Origin: Deltaproteobacteria bacterium
GTDB lineage: Bacteria; Myxococcota_A; UBA796; UBA9615
Reading direction: 5' to 3'
Assembly (NCBI GenBank): GCA_029261955.1
Contig: JAJDAI010001176.1
Location: forward strand, 1-7,495
Length of the DNA: 7,495 nucleotides
Shown: in pieces, positions 1 through 5,956 of the stretch
Position numbering within the stretch: the first letter of the stretch is position 1
How the letters are laid out: each line of letters begins with the position of its first letter
Position numbers and translations under genes: made by a program
Notes under the pieces: generated by a model
What the model saw: the letters and a program-made list of their open reading frames with translations, nothing else
What the model was told of the DNA's origin: nothing
The model's database searches: none

Positions 1-772
1 GGGGGAACGACTCCCGGAAGGCCGTGAGCGCCGAGTCGACCAGGGAGCCGTGCTGGGCCCAGCTCCAGTTGTTGGCCACCTCGTGGTCGTCCCAGGTCGC
101 CAGCAGGGACGTGGCGCGGCTGACGTCCTGGAGCCCCGTCGTCTCGAGGGCCTCGTCCCAGAAGCCGCGGTAGTGATCGAGGGTGCTGGAGCCGTCGGCG
201 TAGACCGTGTCCCCCAGCAGCAGCATCAGGTCGGGCTCCTGCCCCGCGGCGTGCCCCAGCGAGGGCCAGGGCGCGCCCGCGCGACCCAGGCAGGACACCA
301 CGGCGACCCGCATGGGCCGGCTGGCTCCGGGCGCGAGCGCGGTGCGGAAGGTGCCCAGCTCGGAGCGGCGCTCGCCGAGGGGATCGGCGGCGTAGAGCTC
401 GTAGAGCGTGTCGGGCTCCAGCCCCGTCACCTCGAAGCCGACGATGCCGTCGGTCACGGGCAGGGGATCCGAGTCCAGGACCAGGACGGCGTCGTCGAGC
501 CGACCCACCCGGACCACCACCTCGGCTTCGGTCGTGCGGAGCGCGAGCAGCACGGCGTCGGGCAGCGCGTCGGTCACCTGGATCCCCGAGGGGAAGCGGC
601 CGGAGTCCACCTCCCCCAGGACCTCGAAGGGATCGGGCGCCGGGGTGGAGTCGTCGTCGTCCCCGGGCACGGGATCGTCCTCGGAGGGCGGATCGTCGCC
701 CGCGTCCACGGCGCAAGCGGGCGCGAGTGGGAGGGCGGCGAGGGAGAGGAGGACCGAGCGTCGGGTGGCCAT
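1..772 (-). CDS. PhoD-like metallophosphatase (alkaline phosphatase D family), Tat lipoprotein, N-terminal fragment
   Basis: Reading leftward from the ATG at 772-770 gives an open frame to the left edge: 257 complete codons, no stop, so the C-terminal part is missing. The N-terminus TRRSVLLSL has a twin arginine (R4, R5) and a hydrophobic stretch ending in APAC, with Cys20 as the likely lipidated residue. An Asp/Pro-rich linker with a DDDD run follows (about residues 23-47). Residues about 48-150 look like the beta domain that precedes the catalytic domain in PhoD proteins. The catalytic part starts near VVSCLGRAG (Cys161) and carries GDTVYAD (187-193) and WDDHEVANN (227-235), which match metal-binding motifs of the PhoD/metallophosphoesterase family. 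PhoD enzymes are exported phosphodiesterases or phosphomonoesterases that usually need Ca2+ and Fe3+. The likely role is phosphate scavenging at the envelope, anchored by lipid. No clear Shine-Dalgarno sequence precedes the start. The family call is secure; the exact substrate is not known. Confidence 0.9.
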   Translation of the reverse strand, partial: MATRRSVLLSLAALPLAPACAVDAGDDPPSEDDPVPGDDDDSTPAPDPFEVLGEVDSGRFPSGIQVTDALPDAVLLALRTTEAEVVVRVGRLDDAVLVLDSDPLPVTDGIVGFEVTGLEPDTLYELYAADPLGERRSELGTFRTALAPGASRPMRVAVVSCLGRAGAPWPSLGHAAGQEPDLMLLLGDTVYADGSSTLDHYRGFWDEALETTGLQDVSRATSLLATWDDHEVANNWSWAQHGSLVDSALTAFRESFP

Positions 773-826
773 GGGCTGGAGCCTACACGCGAGGCGGGGC
801 TTCCTTCTCGCCCCGGAGCCCAGCCC
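773..826 (-). promoter_or_regulatory. Nested inverted repeats in the 5' leader of the PhoD-like gene
   Basis: The seven bases directly before the phosphatase ATG (plus-strand GGGCTGG, 773-779) are perfectly complementary to CCAGCCC at 820-826. Between them lies a second perfect inverted repeat, CGGGGC at 795-800 and GCCCCG at 810-815, with a 9-nt loop. In the minus-strand transcript this could fold into a two-tier hairpin that pairs the position where a ribosome binding site would sit. Repeats of 6-7 bp are common by chance in DNA this rich in GC, so a regulatory role is only a possibility. Confidence 0.25.
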
Positions 827-976
827 TGGCCGATCCGATGCCGCGATCTCCAGAGCCGGTCTAGGGTTTCCGAAGGTCTTTCGAGGTCGGTCTGGGGAGG
901 GCTGGGTTTCGAGGGGCCGCCGCAGAGGGGTCGCGGCGCTGGAGCCATTCAGGCTCTTCACGCAGCCACTCGCAAC

Positions 977-982
977 GAGGGG
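977..982 (+). promoter_or_regulatory. Ribosome binding site of the DUF2135-like lipoprotein
   Basis: GAGGGG lies 6 nt before the ATG at 989, good Shine-Dalgarno-like spacing. It supports this start over upstream starts in the same open frame, which would read back through the divergent gene. It is the only convincing Shine-Dalgarno sequence among the four gene starts in the window. Confidence 0.6.
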
Positions 983-988
983 TGTGAA

Positions 989-1969
989 ATGCGCGCGATC
1001 CAAGCGACCCGATTCGGAATCCTGTTCCTGACCAGCCTCGGCCTGACCCTGGCCGGCTGCCCGGGCATCAGCGGCGGCGGCGGCGGAGGTGGAGGCGCCG
1101 ACGGCGACCCCCTGGCTGCCCTGAACTCCGGGATCCTGCTGCCGGGCCAGGGCCAGACCCTCGACAACCCGGCCACGGACGAGAGCATCGACGTGACCGG
1201 CGAGACCGGCGGGATCATGCCGCTCTACCCGGGCGGCACCGTCACGGTCACCATCCCCTTCTTCGCGCCCGACGCGAACGTGATCGGCGCGGGCATCCGC
1301 TTCGGCGACTCGGGCCCGGTCCAGGTGGTGCCCATCGACGGCGCGATCGGCGTGTCCGAGGGCACCCTGACCTTCGACTTCCAGGTCCCCGCCAACATCT
1401 GCGACAACCTGAGCAGCATCTGCCACGACATCCGCTGCTACGAGTTCGCGGTCACCGACGCCGGCATGGTCTCCGCCGCCAACATCAACCAGGTGGCCCT
1501 CGCCTGCGGCAACTGCGACGAGCCCAGCTGCCAGTCCCTGCTCACCGACTGCGAGGGTGAGTGCATCAACCCCGAGGACTGCGCCAACGGCGAGACCTGC
1601 GTGGACGGGAACTGCGTCGGCGAGGGCGACCTGCGCTTCACCATGCGCTGGAGCGCCGAGACCGACGTCGACCTGCACGTGATGACGCCCGCGGGCAACG
1701 AGATCTACTACAGCAACACCACGGCCGACGGCGGCACGCTCGACCACGACGACACCTCGGGCGGGCCCGGTTCGGTGGAGAACGTCTTCTTCGTCGACCC
1801 CCTGGCCGGGACCTACGAGTTCTGGGCCCTCAACTACGGCGGCAGCAGCGCGCCGGTGCCCTACACCATGGAGGCCGCGACGCCGAACGGCACGCTGCTC
1901 AGCGAGGGCGAGACCCTGCCCGCGGAGAGCGTCGACGGCACGCACTACACGATCTCGTTCAGCCCCTGA
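989..1969 (+). CDS. Secreted lipoprotein with cysteine-rich cassette and C-terminal DUF2135/YfaP-like domain
   Basis: A 326-residue protein. The N-terminus has basic residues (R2, R8), a hydrophobic core and the lipobox LAGC, making Cys24 the lipidated residue after signal peptidase II cleavage. Eight glycines (29-36) form a flexible tether. Residues about 50-135 are beta-rich with no family I recognise. Residues 138-209 hold eleven cysteines, ending in a CANGETCVDGNC pattern like the short disulfide-rich repeats common in myxobacterial surface proteins. Residues about 215-290 (LRFTMRWSAETDVDLHVMTP, then an acidic DHDDTSGG stretch and AGTYEFWALNY) resemble the DUF2135/YfaP family of secreted beta-sandwich proteins. 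Its Asp-rich loops would suit calcium binding, but that is inference. The frame is open upstream to position 50, but the start is set at 989 by the Shine-Dalgarno sequence, the lipobox and the opposite-strand phosphatase gene. Specific function unknown; an envelope-surface adhesive or structural role is plausible. Confidence 0.85.
   Translation: MRAIQATRFGILFLTSLGLTLAGCPGISGGGGGGGGADGDPLAALNSGILLPGQGQTLDNPATDESIDVTGETGGIMPLYPGGTVTVTIPFFAPDANVIGAGIRFGDSGPVQVVPIDGAIGVSEGTLTFDFQVPANICDNLSSICHDIRCYEFAVTDAGMVSAANINQVALACGNCDEPSCQSLLTDCEGECINPEDCANGETCVDGNCVGEGDLRFTMRWSAETDVDLHVMTPAGNEIYYSNTTADGGTLDHDDTSGGPGSVENVFFVDPLAGTYEFWALNYGGSSAPVPYTMEAATPNGTLLSEGETLPAESVDGTHYTISFSP
1073..1096 (+). repeat. 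Poly-glycine codon tract (GGN x8)
   Basis: Eight consecutive glycine codons, the first four all GGC and the rest mixed GGA/GGT/GGC, encode the tether just after the lipidated cysteine of the lipoprotein. The pure GGC part is a short trinucleotide repeat that could vary in length by slippage without breaking the frame. Confidence 0.8.
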
Positions 1970-1975
1970 GGGGGC
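1962..1975 (+). terminator. Small hairpin around the lipoprotein stop codon (weak terminator candidate)
   Basis: GCCCC (1962-1966) and GGGGC (1971-1975) are perfectly complementary with a TGAG loop that contains the TGA stop. The stem is only 5 bp and no T-run follows, so it is not a standard intrinsic terminator. It may simply be a GC-rich coincidence. Confidence 0.2.
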
Positions 1976-2114
1976 GATCGAGCGCGGGCGCGGTTGCGAC
2001 GAAGCTGCGACAGAGCGGGCGCGCGCGGTGATGGGGATCGGGCAGCGGGTGGATCGCCTTCGAAGACGACCGCTCCTGGACCTGCGAGGCGACGACCGGG
2101 ACCCAGCCGCGCGA
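1970..2114. other. Convergent intergenic region
   Basis: This 145-bp gap lies between the ends of two convergent genes. Apart from the short hairpin at the lipoprotein stop codon, I see no strong stem followed by a T-run on either strand. Termination here is therefore probably Rho-dependent or relies on structures I cannot recognise by eye. Confidence 0.5.
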
Positions 2115-5100
2115 TCAGGCCCTCCGCGCCCGAGCCCGGCGCGCGATCTGCTGCAGGCGATCCGGAGGCCACTCGGCCTCGAGGTAGGGCAGCGCCACGA
2201 CGTCCGTCGCCTCCAGCAGGCCGAGCCAGCCCGCCAGCGCCAGCTCCCCCGACGCGGTGAGGGGGTCATCCCCAGCGGCCAGCAGCACCGCCTCCACCAG
2301 CCGGGCGCCGGACTGGAGCTCACCCGCCTCCCGCAGCCACGCGGTGTTCACGGCGTCGAGGGCCGCGTGGGCGTTCCCCTCGGCCAGGGCGCGGTCGGCC
2401 TCGAGCACCGCGTGGCGCAGCGCGTGCACGAGGTCGTCGCGCGAGTCCGGCAGCGGCTCGATCAGGCGGCGCAGCGGCCCCAGGCCGCAGCGGTCCGCCC
2501 CGGGGATGTCGACCTCACCCAGCACCTCCAGGGCCTCGTCGCGGCGCCCCGCGCGCAGCAGCGCGACGGCCAGCAGGTGGGCCCGATGCTGCTCCCGCCC
2601 CCGAACGGGCTCACGCAGCAGGGACGCAGCCTGCTCCCAGCGGCCGTCGTCCGCCGCGAGGGCGGCCCGGAAGAGGCGGATGTCCGGCTCGCCGGGGAAG
2701 CGCGCGCTGATCCCGGAGATCACCTCGTCCGCCACGGCTCGGTGCCCGGCCTGCAGCAGCAGCGCCGCGCGCCCGAGGTGCGCGCGCACCACCCCGTCCA
2801 TCCCCCGCAGCTCGACCTGGACGACCGCGCGGATCCGGTCGGCGTCCAGCCGCCGGCAGGCCTCCAGGTTCGCGGGATCGAAGATCGTCTGACCGTGTCC
2901 GCAGGGAGCGCGCAGCCCGACCTGCAGCGACGGCAGCTCCCCCAGCGGCCGTGGGGCGCAGGCGGGGACCTCCGGAGGAGCGCACCGCTCCAGCCGCCGC
3001 GAGCGCAAGCCCTCGCGGGTCCGCAGCCGCAGGAAGAGCCCCCCGCCTCCCAGGCTGCCCATCTGCGGCGACGAGCCCCAGGGCAGCTCCTGCCTCCACA
3101 TCGGCTCGAAGCCCTCCCAGGACCAGGCGCGCAGCTCGCGTCGGCCATCCGGGAAGCCCACGTTCAGGACGAGCAGCCGCTCCGGCCCCGCCAGGCCGAA
3201 GGAGACATCCTGGCGAGCGCCCGGCAGGTCCTCGATGGCTCCGAGCAGCGCGGTGCTTCCGTCATCCCGCAGCAGCGCCAGCGCCAGCCTGGCCTCGCCC
3301 ATGTCGAAGCCATGCGCGTCCCGCAGTCGGTCCTTCTGCTCGGTCTTGGGTGCCAGCAGCAGCCCCACACGCAGCGGATCGACGTTGAGGCGCACCTGCT
3401 TGACCCCGAATGACCACAGCTCGCTCGCGAAGCGGGTCGAGGGGCGGCCGTCGACGGTCCAGCAGGTGGGCGCGCCGACGCGGGGATGGGCGATCACCAG
3501 GTCCGCCTCCTCGTTCCCCGAGAAGCGGCGCACCCGCACGTCGAGGTCGCGCACGACCCCGCGGTCCCGATCCAGCAGGTGCACGAGCCCGGGGTGCCCC
3601 GCCGGGTCTGGAGGCCCCGCGATCCAGAGCAGCCGGCCCCGGCGGACGATTACGAGGGAGCTGGCGTCCGGGAACTCGGGCTGGAGGCGGGCCCAGCTGA
3701 GCACGCAGGGGACCGCCAGGTCGTAGGTGCCGATCCAGCGACCGTCCGTGATCTGCAGCAGCGTGTCGCCACGAGCCACGGTGTGCGGCCACCAGTCCCG
3801 GCCGGCGTGAGGCAGGACCACGCGCCAGGCCCGCTGCGCCGCGGGATCGAACCAGATCAGCCGATCCCCGCAAGTCCAGACCGCCAGCTCGCGCTCGCCC
3901 TGTCGGACCAGACCCGGCTGCTCGGGGCCGCCCGCCGTGAGGTCCCGCTGGTCGGGAGCGAAGCCGGGGACCAGCTCCTCGATCCGGCTGTGTCGCTGGG
4001 CAGCGGCCCGGCAGCGTTCCGCGTGCCGGTCCCAGCCGCTCTTCTCGGTTGCCCCCTGGGCCGCGAGCTCGCAGACCTCCGCCGCAGCGAGCAGGTCGGG
4101 GACCCGCGAGGGAGCGGGCGCGCCCTCGAGCAGCTCCTGCACCCCGGCCAGGGCGTGGAGCGCCGCGGAGGTCTCTTGCGCCCGCCTTCGCGCCGGCTCG
4201 ATCGAGGCGCGCAGCCGCTCCGCTCGCGCGCGGTCCTCCGGGGGCAGCTCGCGGACCCGCAGCTCGCGCAGGATGCCCGCCGCCTCGTCGATGGCCCCGT
4301 CCTTCAACGCGCTCGCGGCGGCATCGAGCCCGTCCAGCGCCTCCCCGGTGCGCTGACGACGCAGCGCGGCGTGGAGCCTCGCCAGGGTCGGCGCCGCCAC
4401 CGGCTGGCCGTCGAGGAGGCGACGGTGCGGCGCGACGAGGAGCTCGGCGCGGGCCTCGTCCCCAGCCTCCAGCGCCTCCTCGGCTCGCTGCAGCGCGAGG
4501 GCGGCCTCCCGACAAAGCACCGCGGCCTCGCGACGGCTGGTCTCCTTCAGGGCGAGCAGGTGGCCGAAGCAGGGCGCTGCCCCCGCTGCGTAGCTCCGCT
4601 GCTCCGCCTCCGGCAGGAGCTCGAAGCGCTCGAGCGCCTCCGCCAGGGCCCCCCGCTCGCAGCAGGCGTCGATCTCGGCCCGGAGCGCGGCCGCCTGCTG
4701 CTGCGCCACGGCCCGCTCCAGGCGAGCCTTCAGCTCCTCGCCCCCCTCCCCGCCCGTCAAGGCAGCCGCGTGCTCGAGCGCCGCCCGCGCCTCGGTGAGC
4801 TGCCCGGCGTCCAGCGCCGCCTCCGCCCGGCGCAGGGACGGCTGTGCCAGGCGACGGCCCAGCTCACGCCTCCGTGCGCGAGCCGCTGCATCCGCCGGGT
4901 GGGCCCGCAGGAACACATCGAGCAGCGGCAGCTGCTCGCCCTCGCTCGAGCCCTCGAGCCGGGCGAAGAGCTGGCCGCGAGCAAGGTCGCGGCGCTCGTC
5001 GGCGAGTCGGGCGAGCGCACCCGCGGCGGCGCGCACCTCGGGCAGGACCGCACAGGGCCCGGAGTCCACGCCGGCCAGCAGCGCCTCGGCCTGAAGCAGG

Positions 5101-5849
5101 TCGCCGGCGGACACCGCGCTGCGGGCGGCGGCGGCCAGACCGACGGAGCGGCGGGGATCGGAGGCGCGCCGCGCCCACCCCTGACAGGCCTCGCGGTCGC
5201 CCCGTCGCCCCGCCGCTTCGCACAGCAGGCCCGCCACGCGGGGATCGTCCTGCACCCCCGGCGCGAGCTGCGCGACCAGGGCGGGGCACTCGCTCCAGGC
5301 CGCCAGGTGATCGACGAGCAGCTCCAGCAGCGCGACGCTGGCGTCGAGGCCCCCGCCGCGCTCGCGGAACGCGCCCCGGAGCAGGAGCTCGGCGCCCTCG
5401 AAGTCGTACTCGGCGAGGGCGGCGGACGCGGCGAGCAGGGGATCGTCGTCGGGCAGCAGTGCCGGCACCGGGCCCGGTGAAGCCAACTCGGGAGCCGCGA
5501 GCTCGAGCCCATCGAGCTGGCCCCAGACCCAGGAGCGCGCGTCGTCGTCCAGCTCGGCGATGACGGCGTGGGCCGCGTCGCGCTCCCAGAGGCGGTGCTG
5601 CAGCGAGATGGTGCCCTCGTCCGCGCCCTGGACCACCTCCAGGTGCTCCCCGTAGCGGCGGATCAGGAGGCTCTGCAGCGCTGCCTTCTGGTGGTAGCGC
5701 CGCTCTTCGGCTGCCTTCCCGAGGCCCCGGTCGGTGGGGTTGACGCGGTGGATGAGGGAGATCAGCCCCGCGGCGTCCGCCGGCTGGGCCCCCCCGAGCA
5801 CCGCGTCCACGTCCAGCGGCCTCTCACCACCCTGTCGTCGTCGCGCCAT
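2115..5849 (-). CDS. Large cytoplasmic alpha-solenoid / beta-propeller-like / alpha-solenoid protein
   Basis: A 1244-residue protein without signal peptide or membrane segment. Residues 1-115 form a distinct module with IHRVNPTDRGL (33-43), a basic helix (49-66) and DDDARSWVWGQLDG (101-114). Residues about 135-625 are Ala/Leu/Glu/Arg-rich helical hairpins of TPR type, for example LRRAEAALDAGQLTEARAAL and LQRAEEALEAGDEARAELL. Residues about 645-985 switch to beta structure rich in Trp and Asp, with repeated strand-turn units such as GDRLIWFDPAAQRAW, ITDGRWIGTYDL and GRLLWIAGP, as in a beta-propeller. Residues about 1005-1235 return to TPR-like helices. No nucleotide-binding or catalytic motif was found, so a scaffold, sensor or regulatory role is inferred. 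It is divergent from a possible SNF2-type gene, 107 bp apart, which suggests joint function. The ATG at 5849 is the most upstream ATG that fits; no Shine-Dalgarno sequence precedes it, and an inverted repeat overlaps it. Coding status is certain from length and composition; the family is not recognised, though a bpX-type propeller protein of MoxR-vWA systems is one candidate. Confidence 0.85.
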   Translation of the reverse strand: MARRRQGGERPLDVDAVLGGAQPADAAGLISLIHRVNPTDRGLGKAAEERRYHQKAALQSLLIRRYGEHLEVVQGADEGTISLQHRLWERDAAHAVIAELDDDARSWVWGQLDGLELAAPELASPGPVPALLPDDDPLLAASAALAEYDFEGAELLLRGAFRERGGGLDASVALLELLVDHLAAWSECPALVAQLAPGVQDDPRVAGLLCEAAGRRGDREACQGWARRASDPRRSVGLAAAARSAVSAGDLLQAEALLAGVDSGPCAVLPEVRAAAGALARLADERRDLARGQLFARLEGSSEGEQLPLLDVFLRAHPADAAARARRRELGRRLAQPSLRRAEAALDAGQLTEARAALEHAAALTGGEGGEELKARLERAVAQQQAAALRAEIDACCERGALAEALERFELLPEAEQRSYAAGAAPCFGHLLALKETSRREAAVLCREAALALQRAEEALEAGDEARAELLVAPHRRLLDGQPVAAPTLARLHAALRRQRTGEALDGLDAAASALKDGAIDEAAGILRELRVRELPPEDRARAERLRASIEPARRRAQETSAALHALAGVQELLEGAPAPSRVPDLLAAAEVCELAAQGATEKSGWDRHAERCRAAAQRHSRIEELVPGFAPDQRDLTAGGPEQPGLVRQGERELAVWTCGDRLIWFDPAAQRAWRVVLPHAGRDWWPHTVARGDTLLQITDGRWIGTYDLAVPCVLSWARLQPEFPDASSLVIVRRGRLLWIAGPPDPAGHPGLVHLLDRDRGVVRDLDVRVRRFSGNEEADLVIAHPRVGAPTCWTVDGRPSTRFASELWSFGVKQVRLNVDPLRVGLLLAPKTEQKDRLRDAHGFDMGEARLALALLRDDGSTALLGAIEDLPGARQDVSFGLAGPERLLVLNVGFPDGRRELRAWSWEGFEPMWRQELPWGSSPQMGSLGGGGLFLRLRTREGLRSRRLERCAPPEVPACAPRPLGELPSLQVGLRAPCGHGQTIFDPANLEACRRLDADRIRAVVQVELRGMDGVVRAHLGRAALLLQAGHRAVADEVISGISARFPGEPDIRLFRAALAADDGRWEQAASLLREPVRGREQHRAHLLAVALLRAGRRDEALEVLGEVDIPGADRCGLGPLRRLIEPLPDSRDDLVHALRHAVLEADRALAEGNAHAALDAVNTAWLREAGELQSGARLVEAVLLAAGDDPLTASGELALAGWLGLLEATDVVALPYLEAEWPPDRLQQIARRARARRA

Positions 5850-5874
5850 CCGGGGAGTCTAGTGGATCCCCGGA
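5849..5874 (-). promoter_or_regulatory. 8-bp perfect inverted repeat overlapping the solenoid gene start
   Basis: TCCGGGGA (5849-5856) and TCCCCGGA (5867-5874) are perfect reverse complements separated by 10 bp. One arm overlaps the first base of the ATG on the minus strand and occupies the place of the missing Shine-Dalgarno sequence. It could be an operator for a dimeric repressor, with arm centres about 18 bp apart. It could also be an RNA hairpin that hides the translation start, or a chance repeat. Confidence 0.4.
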
Positions 5875-5956
5875 CCCGCTCCAGGGAGCCCCGCTCCCGG
5901 GCGTCGAGGCAGAACCCCGTTGTGATCCCGCGAATCCGGAGCTAACTGCCGCGCTC
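5850..5956. promoter_or_regulatory. Shared divergent control region
   Basis: These 107 bp separate the divergent starts of the solenoid gene and the possible SNF2-type gene, so both promoters and any shared operator must lie here or inside the coding ends. Two perfect inverted repeats occupy the half nearer the solenoid gene. The half nearer the plus-strand gene is less GC-rich (5911-5947) and is the likelier site of promoter melting. No consensus -35/-10 pair could be assigned with confidence. Confidence 0.5.
5884..5898. repeat. 6-bp hairpin GGGAGC / GCTCCC in the divergent region
   Basis: GGGAGC (5884-5889) and GCTCCC (5893-5898) are perfect reverse complements around a CCC loop. This is a compact stem in the 5' leader of the solenoid gene transcript, just upstream of the larger repeat at 5849-5874. 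No T-run follows on either strand, so it is not an obvious attenuator. Confidence 0.3.

Larger units (their letters stand above)
773..988. other. Divergent intergenic region between two lipoprotein genes
   Basis: This 216-bp gap separates two genes transcribed away from each other, so it should hold both promoters. I could not assign convincing -35/-10 boxes. It contains the nested repeats at 773-826 and a small perfect inverted repeat GAGCC/GGCTC (942-946 and 952-956, loop ATTCA) 32 bp upstream of the plus-strand ATG. The base composition is less GC-extreme than the flanking genes around 840-890, as expected for a promoter region. No tRNA or other RNA gene is visible. Confidence 0.5.

Noticed and set aside
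50..988. An upstream extension of the lipoprotein frame, which would give a 639-residue protein
   Set aside because: The extension runs antisense through the PhoD-like gene and gives a Gly/Arg/Val-rich product without domain character. The ATG at 989 has a Shine-Dalgarno sequence and starts a proper lipoprotein signal.
2028..3413. A 461-codon plus-strand open frame opposite the solenoid gene
   Set aside because: It is a shadow of high GC3 codon use: the product is rich in Gln/Arg/Pro/His, lacks hydrophobic patterning and overlaps the convincing minus-strand gene completely over most of its length.
3262..4515. A 417-codon minus-strand frame inside the solenoid gene
   Set aside because: It is a shifted frame of the same gene, almost all Arg/Gly/Ala/Pro, and not protein-like.
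3486..5480. A 664-codon plus-strand open frame opposite the solenoid gene
   Set aside because: Same reason: it mirrors the codon bias of the real gene, has low-complexity composition and no plausible start signal. Its length alone is not evidence at this GC content.
2115..5849. Firm assignment of the solenoid protein to a bpX family of MoxR-vWA ternary systems
   Set aside because: No MoxR or vWA gene lies in the window and I cannot verify the family by eye, so it is kept as a hypothesis only.
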